A stretch of 64,000 nucleotides of DNA, taken from the NCBI GenBank assembly GCA_966212235.1, contig CBIHPP010000001.1:558001-622000 (forward strand), in the 5' to 3' direction. The DNA is from Niastella sp966212235 (GTDB lineage Bacteria; Bacteroidota; Bacteroidia; Chitinophagales; Chitinophagaceae). The position numbers and the translations under genes were made by a program. Shown one piece after another: positions 47,764 through 58,300 of the stretch (within the stretch, counting starts at the first letter, position 1; each line of letters begins with the position of its first letter). The notes beneath the pieces were generated by a model. That model had not been told where the DNA came from. It did no database searches and saw only the letters and a program-made list of their open reading frames with translations.

Positions 47764-48177
47764 ATGCACCAACGAATCGCACACATCGCATTAGTGGTAC
47801 GGGATTATGACGAGGCTATACAATTTTATACAGAAAAATTAGACTTTCAACTGCTTGAAGACGCAACATTGTCGGAAGACAAAAGGTGGGTGTTGGTGGC
47901 GCCAACCGGTGCAATAGAATGTTGCCTTTTATTGGCTAAAGCCGCCAATGAGCAACAAATAGCCAGTATAGGAAATCAAAGCGGTGGCCGGGTTTTTCTA
48001 TTCCTGTTCACCGACGACTTCTGGCGGGATTACAATAAAATGATTGCACGTGGTATAAACTTTATACGCCCCCCAAAAGAAGAAGCATATGGTGTGGTGG
48101 CCGTATTTGAAGACCTATATGGAAACCTTTGGGACTTACTGCAACCAAATGAAAAAAATAAAGGCGTGCAATATTAG
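47764..48177 (+). CDS. VOC-superfamily protein (glyoxalase/bleomycin-resistance-like)
   Basis: The 137-residue protein is a typical two-module VOC fold. RIAHIALVVRDYDEAIQFYTEKLDFQ begins the first module (with the metal-site His), and YGVVAVFEDLYGNLWDLLQ ends the second (with the metal-site Glu). VOC proteins bind a divalent metal and act on many small molecules, so the substrate is open. It is a single gene ended by a strong hairpin. Confidence 0.9.
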   Translation: MHQRIAHIALVVRDYDEAIQFYTEKLDFQLLEDATLSEDKRWVLVAPTGAIECCLLLAKAANEQQIASIGNQSGGRVFLFLFTDDFWRDYNKMIARGINFIRPPKEEAYGVVAVFEDLYGNLWDLLQPNEKNKGVQY

Positions 48178-48224
48178 TCCCGGGAGGCCAGCGTATAAGG
48201 GTGCCATTTACCAGGGACAAATAT

Positions 48225-48251
48225 AAAAGAGCTGTCCAGGACAGCCCTTTT
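48225..48251. terminator. Bidirectional terminator between VOC and pectate-lyase-like genes
   Basis: AAAAG-A-GCTGT pairs with ACAGC-C-CTTTT around a 5-nt loop. One mismatch splits the stem. A-run and T-run on the two sides allow termination in both directions, and the two genes converge here. Confidence 0.8.
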
Positions 48252-48267
48252 ATATGGTTAAGCATTT

Positions 48268-51200
48268 TTAATTTGTCCTGATCAATTTCAAAACCATTCT
48301 TTTATCACCTTGTTTCGCCTCAGCAAAATATACACCTTCTGCAAGGTCAACATCTACAATGACTGTCGAGTTTGGAGTAATATTGACCTTTCTGTAAACT
48401 ATCCGTCCGAAAATATCTACAATACTGATCGATACAGGATCTTTCTGAGAACTTTGAACCTGCAGTTTAAAGTTGCCGGAGCTTGGGTTAGGGAAGGCTG
48501 CCATTTTAAAACTACTCAACGGTTGATCGTCCCCGGTTTCAAGGGTCGCATTCCTCGTCTGTAATTGGTTACCACTGCAAAGTGTTTGATTACAGGAGCC
48601 AAGACGGAAGCCTTTGTCAACCTTATATAATTGGGCTACGATGCTTACACTGATGGGCAGGGTAATATAGTTTCCGGAACCACCGAGTTGTTGACAGATG
48701 TACACCAACCTGCCTTTTGTTCCGGGGACCCTTATGTCGGAAGCACAAATGGTAATGCTGCAAGATGTTGAGCATCCATATTTGTTTGTTGCGGTTACCG
48801 TAAAGGTGTAAGTTCCCTGGGTTGTGGGTGTAAAGACCGGCGCACTACCTGAAGCATCACTGAGACCTGTTGCGGGGTGCCAGGAGTAGGTATATGGAGC
48901 GCCGCTTGCTGGTGTTGACACCCGCAGGCTTGTGCTTTGCGGGCCATAACCCAGATAAAGGTTTGTGGGTACACCACCTGTATAGGTGCTATTAGAAGGG
49001 ATGGAAGTAATACTGCAGGATGGCATCTCTCCAGTCACAGTAACAGTAGTGGTACAGGTAGAAACATTGTTGTTATTATCGGTTACAGTCAGCACAACTG
49101 TTTTCGTACCAATATCAGCACAGGTAAAGGTAGTCTTTGAAACCTGCAGCGCCCGAATGCCGGAGGCATCGCTACTGCCGTTGTCAATATCAGTAGCGGT
49201 AATGACACCAACACCATTGAGCAGGGTAATGATGGCAGGTTTGCAAAGCACATTTGGAGGTATAGTATCTACGACAGTTACTGTTGCCTGACAGGTTGAA
49301 GTATTGCCGCTGCTATCTGTAACAGTAAGTATAACTAAATTGGCTCCCACATTGGCTGAAGTAAAACTGTTAGGTGAAACGCTCAGGCTAACCATACTAC
49401 AATTATCAGATGACCCATCATCCACCTGTGCCGGTGTAATGGAAACGGTACCGTTACCATCTAAGAACGCTACTGTGCTCTTGCACTTAGCGCCGGGCTT
49501 TTGCGTATCACTTACTTTAATGGTAAATGTTTTAGTTGCCGTATTATTGGAAGCGTCTTTAGCAACCACCGTCACGATGGAAGTACCCCTTGCGAACGTT
49601 CCGGGAAAAGTGATTTCCTGCTGGCCGGCCAAATTATAATTCAGGTAATATTTCAGGTTTGTTACGGCAACATTATCACTTGCCTGCGCGCTGAAATTGA
49701 TATCAGCCGAACATTGCCCCAGGGTATTGGATATTGTAATGTCTTCCGGCTGTGTTATGGTAGGAGCTTCAACATCCATCAAAGCGGTTGCATTGCCTAC
49801 ACCAAACATTCCAAAGCTGGTATTACCCGACGCTTTCGCATAATAAGGACTTGAAACCGTACCCAATCCTGATAAGGCTGCTATAGATTCCAACCAGGTA
49901 CCCGTGCCATATCTTCCCTGTACCAAAGCTCCTGAAGGATTGAAACCCGGGCCTTGATCTGCAATTACCCAACCTAAACTTATAGCAAGGTTTGTAACAC
50001 CTGCTGTGGCTGGCATTACACGGTATTGTTTGTTGACTACTTTAGACGCATCACCAACCGGGTAATCAAACCCGGTTTTAACACCTACACCAATAATATC
50101 CGCTGTTGCGGTATTGTTCAACTTTACAGGGCTGTATGTATTACCTGAGCCAATAGGAAATAGTACATCTGAAGTGCCGACTTTCGTTTTCAAGATGCCA
50201 CCACCGGTGATGTTGAAGAATACAGTCTGATTAAATGAGGTATTGGTAACTACCAGGTTGGTAGCAGTATTGCTTGATCCAATTGTTCTTGCGCCTGCAT
50301 CAACGATCCCTTTTGTACCTATATTCAATACGACAGATCCCGCAGGTGCAACTGTGCCAGTGGGAATGAAACGAATGGCATTTCCCATCAGCCATGTTCC
50401 GTTTACATTAATGGTTGTAACTTTTGCAAGGGTTGCGTGCGCTACAATACAGGATGTACCGGTACCACGCATATCAAGTGTACCATTAATGTTAAAGGTA
50501 TATGTGCCAAATTCCCCCACTGTATTGGTGGTTGGGCTGCTGCCGGCTTGCAGGTAACCCGAGCTGCCGATTGTTACCGTTTTCCCTTCATTGATTGTGA
50601 TGGTAAGGTTATCATCATTCTGCGAAGCACCTGACCAGGGCAAGGTTGTTGCAGTTGAGAAATTGGCTCTCAGGTAACTGGCCAAATTGAGATTGGCGTC
50701 AATGACCACTTCTGTATTTACTGCAATACCGTTTACCGTAAATGTGTTTAAATAATAAGTGCTGGTACCTGTTATATAGATGGTACCATTGTCTTTGTAG
50801 CCGTCAAAGGTTACTCTGTCTGTAGTGGTAGAAGCTGAGCCAACTGTACCAAAGTTATTTATACTGCTGCTGATACGGATGTTTCGTTGGGTGGCTGTTC
50901 CGGTTGATCCATCGCTGGTTCCTGAAATTAAAGAAGCACCGCTTTCGATCACCAGGTTATTGGCCAAAGTAGTAGCATTTAATTTAACTATATGTCCCGT
51001 TTTGATGGTAACTGTAGGTGTAGATCCGGATGGCATAGTGGTCGTTGCATTCCAGGTAATACCATCAAATACCTCCCAGATATTAGTGGAAACAGGTGTA
51101 GAACCACCGGTTGAACCCCAATTGCCACTGGCAACGGACCTGTAATCGCCCACTACTGCAACGGGAATATTGGCAGTCTTGAAGTTCCACAGGGTACCTG

Positions 51201-54200
51201 TAGTAGTGCCATTGGCATTTCTGGCATCGATGCGCCAGTAATATTTTGTGTTGGGATCTAATGTTGTGGGCGTGTACCTGGCTGATGTTGCCGGAATATC
51301 AGCCAGTTTAGTCAATGTATTACTGCTTGTTCCCAGGTAAACCGAAAAACTATCTGCATAGTTGGCCGTCCAGGTGAATGCGATTGTATTATCATTCAGA
51401 AACACATTCGTTGCATTGTTTGCAGGAGATGGATTAGCAGGTATGCCAGGCAATGCGCCTGCAGCGGGAGTTGTTACAGATACAATGGAACTGTAAGTAG
51501 ATTCATTTAAAGGACTATGTGCCTTGATACGGTAGAAATAAGTGGTGCTGGCTAATACGCCGGTATCGCTATAATTGGTTGCGTTCACTGCCGGATGCGC
51601 AACATCCACAAAGCTCACACTATCAGTGCTGCGTTCCAACACAAAGTAATCCTCATTGTCGGCGTTGTCGACCCAACTGCAGTTTATGCTACCGGGTGAA
51701 TTAGCCGTAGAAATCAGCGCATTTAACGTAAGGTTTGTTGGAGTCTCCACAAAATTAGGCGCTTGCACCGCTAATTCGCCGGTAGCTTCTTTGAATTTCC
51801 AAAGCAAACCCGGGCCCGGCGTCACAGGATCAAACTGTGTAATGGACCCTGAAATAGCGGCAGGCGTGGTGAATATCCTGAACACATCACCGGAAGCCGG
51901 CGTACCGGTAAAATTGATTTTTAATGTACCGTTATAAGCAATGTTGCCCGCTACATTGATATTGTCCCAGGTATTGGTTGTTTTGTTTACATCAATGGAA
52001 GTGATGGCTGTCGATTGCAAGGTTAATTTATCCTTCAGTGTAAACGTGTTGATGGAACTATCACCGGGTTCCAATGTTCCAGCCACGTCCACTTCACCAG
52101 CTATACTTCCTCTGCCGGCCAGTATTGCACCATCGTTTACGGTTACTTTACCATTTCCGTTGTTGTTACCATTGATCATTAATTTACCACCGGTTACAGT
52201 CGTAGTGCCTATATAGGTGTTGTTGCCATTTAAACGCCACAAGCCATTTCCTTCTTTTACAATTGTTGTTGTACCGTTGCCATCGGCGGAGTTGCCATAC
52301 AAATGGTTGTTGATAACACCACTAAAGGTTTCGTCGGTACCTGCTGCACCAACAACATAAGTAGTAAAGCCATTACCAAAGCTGGCGGTTTTGGTGCCGC
52401 CACAGGAGAGCATAGTGCCGGCATTGCCCGATAAGCCGCCGATGTAAATGGTGTTGTTGTTTTGATAGGTGGCGATTTTAGTGTTGCCGGTGGTGACAAC
52501 CCGGTTGCCGGGAAAGCCAATGCCGTTGTCAATCATCAGAATGCTTCCGTCAGTTGCGTTGACGCCGTTGGCTACCAGTGTACCGGTAAAGTCGCTCCAG
52601 TCGCCCTGGATCAATTCTCTCAGATATGGGATGGCGTAGTTCAACGTCCCATTGCCATGAACCGTCATCGAGAGATTGGCATTCCGAAAGGGTTCAAAAC
52701 CATTTACGGTATTGACTTCTACATACAGGTTCAATGGATAGTTCTCGTAAATGGTAGTGCTACCGCCGGACGTTTTGTACGTACCGTTATGCAACCGCAA
52801 GACGTTGGATGTGCCAATGGCTACATTGTTGTCAATAATATCGTCAGCCTCCGTAGCGCTGCTTACCGGTATTACTTCAATTGTTCCGCCTTTAATAATG
52901 GTTTCGCCGCCATACGGGTTGGCACTTTTCAATACCAGTTTGCCCGGACCGGATTTGGTCAATCCGCCTTCACCGCTCAATACACCGTTAAAGGTGACGG
53001 TGCTGGCGCTATTACTTACATCAAATTCTGTGGTAGCATCAATCACAGCGTTCCTGTCTGTTGTTACATTGCCGCCTGTATAAACCCATTTACCGCCTTT
53101 CCAAACCCAGTTAAAGCCATAGTTGGGAGATGCTCCAAGGGAGCTGGCTACTCCACCATTTGCCAGTGTATTGAATTCAATCGTTCCCTCTCTTAATACA
53201 GTTGCACCGGTATATGTATTATTCGTTTGTAAGGATAATGTACCGCCACCGGTCTTATTCACTGATCTACTGCCGGCAATATATCCCGCACCAGAGAACG
53301 TATAATTGCCCTTGCTGTTTACCAATATGTCATTGGCGCCCATTTGAGCCGTTATGTTAACCGTCTTACCGGTTACACCAGATTCAGGAAATAACAATTT
53401 ACTGCTGTCTGTAAATGCAGCTGGGGTGCTGCTGTTGTTGTTCCAGTTGTTCGTGGTTTTATCCCAATCCTGGTTTACAGCACCTGTCCATGTAAGATCA
53501 GGTGAAAAGGTGCCAGGGTCTAAGACCGGCACTTCCACCGGTTTTGTTTTTGCAATCAGCTCATTTGAATAACCGGATTGCATCGTAGCATTGTAAGCTT
53601 TTACCCGGAATGTATTCGCTTCTTCAGGTTGCATCCCTGTAACTGCAAAATAGTTGACATCGACTCCTGTGGCGCCAATTTGAGTCCATGTTCCATTTAC
53701 CTTACTTTCTACTATATATCCCTGTTCTTTTTCTGTATAATCCAGCCAGGAAAGATAGATGGTGGTTTGTGTGGCAGAATCCTGCTTCAACTTCATAGGG
53801 GCCCTTAAATAATCCTGCGAGCTGCTTGCGTTTATACTATTGATGTAGTTTTCTATATTGGTATAACCGGTTCCTGTAATCACCATCGCATCGTTCACAG
53901 CGGGATTCGTACCATTGACAGTTTCCCAGGCATCGGGCATGCCATCGTTATCCGCATCTGTTCTTGGTACACCCGCCCATAAGCTCCAGGAAGTTGGTGC
54001 GCCAAATGGCAATGTAGTTTCATTGGCAATCAGTTCTCCTTTCTTCCCAAAAGTTTTTACTTCGTTCACAACATAATAATCCGCATAGTCCCTGTATGGC
54101 AGGCTTGCACCTACATCAGGCAATAAATTACCGATCAATGTATGGGCCGGTACAGCAGGTAGCGTTGGATAGGCATAAGGCGTTGCCTGGAAATCAGGCG

Positions 54201-55104
54201 GGCCTTCATACTCACTTTGTGGAATAGTATACGGATCAAACACCCCGTTTCTGTTGCTGTCTGTAATATTATCCGCAGCATAAATATGGAATAACGAATT
54301 GCCTGCGCTCATGGGCACTACGCCATCTACAGGGCCTTGTATAAAACAGTTGTTCGAAACATTCACATAAGAGCTTCCGCTGGATTCGCCACCCATAATG
54401 TAGGCGCCGGCACTCCAGTTGTAAACAAGGTTGTTTACATACTGGCTCACCCCTTTTACTTTATTGTTCCGGGTACCATTGTCAGCATAGAAGTTTCTAT
54501 ATAAGGTTATACCTCCATCACATTGAATCAAACCGCCTGCTGAGTGTGTGAGCAAACCCTGGGAAATGATACAGTTTTGAATGGTTATGTTCTGTGCAGT
54601 AGTAGCATTGATGGAAAAGTTTTCATCCCTTCCCCAGGACACAGAGCAGTGGTCGAAAATAATATCGTGGCCGCTGGCTAAACCATTTGCGTCAACGCCG
54701 CTGCTGCCCACAATACCCATTCGAATTTTCATGTAGCGGCAAATTGTATTGCTGGCATTCGAAAAAGACCAGCCATTGCCATATACAGTAATTCCCTCAC
54801 CCGGAGCGGTTTGGCCGGCGAGGTAAATGTTGCTGGATACGATCATCCTTTCTGTGATCTTTATGACACCGGCTACATCGAAGACGACAATTCTATTTGG
54901 GCTGCTCACGGCGTCTCTTAAAGAACCTGCCCCGGAATTGTTTAAGTTGGTAACATGATACACCGATCCGGACCTTCCGCCTGTGGCGTATTTGCCAAAT
55001 CCTTCGGCGCCGGGAAAAGCGGGTATCTGTGCAAAAGACGGGGTAGAAAAAACAATTGCGAAAAGGAGCACTATGTGCTGGACAAGAGGTAGATTTCTTG
55101 GCAT
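48268..55104 (-). CDS. Giant pectate-lyase-like mosaic exoprotein with T9SS sorting domain
   Basis: The 2278-residue protein has a signal peptide (cut near PSFAQ). Residues about 27-430 are a PL1-type pectate lyase beta helix (PGAEGFGKYATGGR, GSLRDAVSSPNRIVVFDVAG, IIFDHCSVSWGRDENFSI), ending with DADNDGMPDAWE, a Ca-binding-type linker. Then come an Fn3 domain, several autotransporter-associated beta-strand repeats (GPGKLVLKSANPYGGETII, GNGLWRLNGNNTYIGTTTV), two or more Fn3 domains, a beta-rich region near 1400-1750, HYR-like domains with paired Cys, a PKD-like stretch and a type A T9SS sorting domain (AAFPNPSSGNFKLQV, GVYFAEAKQGDKRMVLKL). It is probably exported and kept on the surface or released to cut pectin. 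Whether the lyase is active is not shown. Confidence 0.9.
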   Translation of the reverse strand: MPRNLPLVQHIVLLFAIVFSTPSFAQIPAFPGAEGFGKYATGGRSGSVYHVTNLNNSGAGSLRDAVSSPNRIVVFDVAGVIKITERMIVSSNIYLAGQTAPGEGITVYGNGWSFSNASNTICRYMKIRMGIVGSSGVDANGLASGHDIIFDHCSVSWGRDENFSINATTAQNITIQNCIISQGLLTHSAGGLIQCDGGITLYRNFYADNGTRNNKVKGVSQYVNNLVYNWSAGAYIMGGESSGSSYVNVSNNCFIQGPVDGVVPMSAGNSLFHIYAADNITDSNRNGVFDPYTIPQSEYEGPPDFQATPYAYPTLPAVPAHTLIGNLLPDVGASLPYRDYADYYVVNEVKTFGKKGELIANETTLPFGAPTSWSLWAGVPRTDADNDGMPDAWETVNGTNPAVNDAMVITGTGYTNIENYINSINASSSQDYLRAPMKLKQDSATQTTIYLSWLDYTEKEQGYIVESKVNGTWTQIGATGVDVNYFAVTGMQPEEANTFRVKAYNATMQSGYSNELIAKTKPVEVPVLDPGTFSPDLTWTGAVNQDWDKTTNNWNNNSSTPAAFTDSSKLLFPESGVTGKTVNITAQMGANDILVNSKGNYTFSGAGYIAGSRSVNKTGGGTLSLQTNNTYTGATVLREGTIEFNTLANGGVASSLGASPNYGFNWVWKGGKWVYTGGNVTTDRNAVIDATTEFDVSNSASTVTFNGVLSGEGGLTKSGPGKLVLKSANPYGGETIIKGGTIEVIPVSSATEADDIIDNNVAIGTSNVLRLHNGTYKTSGGSTTIYENYPLNLYVEVNTVNGFEPFRNANLSMTVHGNGTLNYAIPYLRELIQGDWSDFTGTLVANGVNATDGSILMIDNGIGFPGNRVVTTGNTKIATYQNNNTIYIGGLSGNAGTMLSCGGTKTASFGNGFTTYVVGAAGTDETFSGVINNHLYGNSADGNGTTTIVKEGNGLWRLNGNNTYIGTTTVTGGKLMINGNNNGNGKVTVNDGAILAGRGSIAGEVDVAGTLEPGDSSINTFTLKDKLTLQSTAITSIDVNKTTNTWDNINVAGNIAYNGTLKINFTGTPASGDVFRIFTTPAAISGSITQFDPVTPGPGLLWKFKEATGELAVQAPNFVETPTNLTLNALISTANSPGSINCSWVDNADNEDYFVLERSTDSVSFVDVAHPAVNATNYSDTGVLASTTYFYRIKAHSPLNESTYSSIVSVTTPAAGALPGIPANPSPANNATNVFLNDNTIAFTWTANYADSFSVYLGTSSNTLTKLADIPATSARYTPTTLDPNTKYYWRIDARNANGTTTGTLWNFKTANIPVAVVGDYRSVASGNWGSTGGSTPVSTNIWEVFDGITWNATTTMPSGSTPTVTIKTGHIVKLNATTLANNLVIESGASLISGTSDGSTGTATQRNIRISSSINNFGTVGSASTTTDRVTFDGYKDNGTIYITGTSTYYLNTFTVNGIAVNTEVVIDANLNLASYLRANFSTATTLPWSGASQNDDNLTITINEGKTVTIGSSGYLQAGSSPTTNTVGEFGTYTFNINGTLDMRGTGTSCIVAHATLAKVTTINVNGTWLMGNAIRFIPTGTVAPAGSVVLNIGTKGIVDAGARTIGSSNTATNLVVTNTSFNQTVFFNITGGGILKTKVGTSDVLFPIGSGNTYSPVKLNNTATADIIGVGVKTGFDYPVGDASKVVNKQYRVMPATAGVTNLAISLGWVIADQGPGFNPSGALVQGRYGTGTWLESIAALSGLGTVSSPYYAKASGNTSFGMFGVGNATALMDVEAPTITQPEDITISNTLGQCSADINFSAQASDNVAVTNLKYYLNYNLAGQQEITFPGTFARGTSIVTVVAKDASNNTATKTFTIKVSDTQKPGAKCKSTVAFLDGNGTVSITPAQVDDGSSDNCSMVSLSVSPNSFTSANVGANLVILTVTDSSGNTSTCQATVTVVDTIPPNVLCKPAIITLLNGVGVITATDIDNGSSDASGIRALQVSKTTFTCADIGTKTVVLTVTDNNNNVSTCTTTVTVTGEMPSCSITSIPSNSTYTGGVPTNLYLGYGPQSTSLRVSTPASGAPYTYSWHPATGLSDASGSAPVFTPTTQGTYTFTVTATNKYGCSTSCSITICASDIRVPGTKGRLVYICQQLGGSGNYITLPISVSIVAQLYKVDKGFRLGSCNQTLCSGNQLQTRNATLETGDDQPLSSFKMAAFPNPSSGNFKLQVQSSQKDPVSISIVDIFGRIVYRKVNITPNSTVIVDVDLAEGVYFAEAKQGDKRMVLKLIRTN

Positions 55105-55134
55105 TTTTGTTGGCTGTTGCTAATCGTTAGGAAT

Positions 55135-55162
55135 AAAAGCGGCGTATTCAATCGCCTCTTTT
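55135..55162 (-). terminator. Hairpin in the leader of the pectate-lyase-like gene
   Basis: AAAAG-C-GGCG pairs with CGCC-T-CTTTT around 8 nt, 31 bp before the ATG of the downstream gene on the minus strand. The shape is that of a weak terminator. It might stop read-through, attenuate the lyase gene or end a short RNA made from 55163-55330, where I see no gene. Confidence 0.4.
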
Positions 55163-55330
55163 CATAATCCTAAGAAAGGTAGAGCAAAACATTTTACAGG
55201 CTGTCCTGCTCCGTAATGCTTCAGAAAACAACCTATACTTCCCCCGGCAAGCCACCCTGGGGCAAGCCAGGCGCCAATACCTAAATGCCACGGCTTTCAT
55301 TCCCCATAAGTTAGTAAACAGAGGTAATGG

Positions 55331-55366
55331 ACAAATGCGCATAAGCCCAGGTTTATGCGCATTTGT
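55331..55366. terminator. Strong hairpin after the S8 peptidase gene
   Basis: A perfect 14-bp stem (55331-55344 with 55353-55366; core ATGCGCAT) encloses an 8-nt loop and is flanked by T-rich DNA on the plus side and A-rich DNA on the other. It lies 18 bp past the peptidase stop codon on the minus strand. Confidence 0.8.
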
Positions 55367-55383
55367 TTTTATTAAAACCCTGC

Positions 55384-58300
55384 CTACTGTACAATCAATT
55401 TCCCACTCACCAATTTGCCCTTGCTATTTTGAATGCTATAAAAATACAGACCGCTTACCGGTACCGGAAGTAGTATGCTTTGTACGCCGGTAGTGAGCGC
55501 ACGGCTGTATACCTGTCTGCCAGTGGCGTCGCTTATTCGTAACACCCCTTCACTTTCACCAAAGACCACCTGTATGCTTTCTCCTTTTTTAACGACGTTC
55601 GGGTACAGCGTCGTTTGTAAGGCTTGTTCTGTTTGCAACAAAATGGTATTGGAGTAATACACGGAATCCTTGTCGGTTACCTTGATGCGATAATAATTAT
55701 TGCCGTTATGTGGTCCGTCGTGTTTAAATGTAAAGTCGTACTGACAAACGTCCCAACCTTTTGTTTTGCCGATGCTGGTAAAATCAACACCGTTGCTGCT
55801 GCGTTCAATATCATATGTTTGCCATTTGCGTAAACACCTGATCAACCAGCTCAGCACATTGGTTCTTCCCCTTGCATTTCCGTTAAAGTTCTCCACCATA
55901 AATGGAAATGCCTTCAGACTGGTTTGTGCCACAAAACCGCCGAAGCCGGTCACCTCAAAGCTTACTTCCCACCGGCTGGCATTGGCATTCCACACAATGT
56001 TGCTGTCTGCCGGATCGATGATGATGGCATCTCCGTTGTAACTGCAGGGCAGTCCGGTGCCGTTATTACTAATACCATTATATTTCGCTATTCGTAAGTT
56101 CGCTTTGCCTGCCTGATCGGTTGGATTGGCCGGCAGATTTGCAAAGCTCAGGAAATCGGCATTAAAGGCGGTGAACTCAGCCTGCGTAAAGAACAGCGTA
56201 ACCCGGCCGGTAGCCGTTGCCGCATTTGTCGCAGGCACAATCTGGTAATGCCTGGCCACAAAAGGAATACCGCAGTCATGTGGTACTTTGGATTCTTTCC
56301 ATACATTGGCAGCAACAGTACCGCTCACTGCGCTGGCGCCGCTGGGTGTCAGCTGCGCGATCAGGTGGCAGTTGCTGTCGATAAATAGTTGGCTGGTCGC
56401 AATGTCTCTATTGCTGGCCGTGTTTCCGGTGGCCAGGTTACCCGTCAACAATGGATTGCTATAAACCACCGAGCGTATCTTGAAATCAAAAGCCTGACTT
56501 ACCCAGGATATGCCATCGAATGAAAGGAGTGAGCGGTTGTCGAGACTGGTGTTTTCACGCCGCAAACTCCAGTTGGCCACACTGGGGGTATCGCGATAAA
56601 TTACCACAAAATAATTGGAGCCGGTGGTAACGGGAATATTCAGGTTGCTGAGGTCAACATAACTCCAGGAATAAGCGCTAACGATCGTGTCGGGCAGCGG
56701 CAGCGTTCCCAATAATGCGCCCGGTATGCCGGCACTATCTGTTCGCACTTCCAGCTTCAAGGCTGTTTTTGTAATCGAAGTATGAAAAAAGGCGCCTGCC
56801 ATCTGTCCACTTACATCCGGTGTAAAACGTACGGCTGCGCGGTGAGTCGTAAGCGTTAAACCCACATCTTCCTGGTTAAAGTTGGAAGCATCATATTGAT
56901 AGGTGGTGCGGGTTCCTGGTGAACAATTGAACGTTGCTATGGCGGCTTTGTACACATCCAGGCGGCCATAGCCCCAGGTGGTATTAGGGATGCCAGCCGC
57001 GCCGGACAACGCATCATTGTTGGTGTTCGAAAACAGGGCTGTGCGCAATTGAGCGAGTGTTGCCGCAGGATTGGCCTGTAACAGCAGCGCCACAGCGCCC
57101 GTAACTACCGGGGCCGACATGCTGGTGCCCTGGTTTTTTCGATACCGGCCGGGATAGATGATATCGGATGCACCCGCCGTACTACTGGATGAGAACGCCG
57201 AAATAACATGTTGACCAATGGCGGCGATCTCCGGTTTTAAAACGCCGTCCCTGCGCGGGCCATGGGAACTGAAGCTGGAAATATCATCCATTCTGGCGGT
57301 GGGGGAGTAAAACGCGCCATTGGCCGCATAAGTAAACCAGGTAGGTCTGCCTACATAAGAAGCAACCGTGATAGCAGAAGTGGCGTTGCCCGGCGAACCT
57401 ACCATAAAGTCATTATTGCCGCCCGATAGCCCCGTTGCGGCAAAAGCAGCATTTCTGTAAAATAGCCAGCCGTCAAGGGTTAGCGAATTGGTTGTATTGT
57501 TGGTTAGCGAAAGCGTCCATACGCCGCCGGGATTAATGGTGTTTGAACCGTTTCGCGAAATATATACATCAATGTATCTGTCGCCGTTAGTGACCTCAAC
57601 CTGGTTGGTTATAAAAGCCGCAAAGCCATTGCCCAAAACCAATCCTGAAGAGGTTTGACCTGCATTAGCCGTTACCGAACCGCCGCCGGCCGGTGCAGAA
57701 AAAGTAGCCGTAACATCGCTGTTATCGTTTAGGTACACCCGGTATTCAAAGACATCCGCCCCGGCCGTACTGGCCGGAACATTGAATGAAACCATACCGG
57801 AAGCATTACCTGCCAGCGACAACTGGTTATGCATATTGAGACCGTTATCGTTTCCGGCTGAAATAACCACGGCACGTCCGGGTGCGGAAGCTGTAAAATT
57901 ATCTACCGCTACTTCATATTCTCTTGTACCATCATGCGCACCGAACTGACCACCCAGGCTCATGTTCAACACAACGGGTTTCCCTAATGCGGTGGCCAGA
58001 TTTTGTAAATAAGTCAGGCCGTTGATGATGTTGGTGTTGGAAAATGAGCCGTTGCCGCCTTTAATGACCACGATGTCTGCTTCAGGCGCCATGCCCATGT
58101 GCTTGCGGGTAAGAGGAATGGCCGCTCCGTTACCGGCGGCTGTGCCCGCCACATGGGTCCCATGCCCGTTTATATCGCGTTCCCGCACGTAACCCGTGGG
58201 ACTGCCATCCAGTTCATCATTGATCTGCGCCTGCGTGTATTCCACGCCATAGCCCATTCCTGCGGGGGAAATTTCGCCGGCAATGGGCGCAATGGTTTGA

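Noticed and set aside
55148..55342. 64-codon minus-strand frame between the two T9SS cargo genes
   Set aside because: It runs through parts of both hairpins and has no recognisable features.
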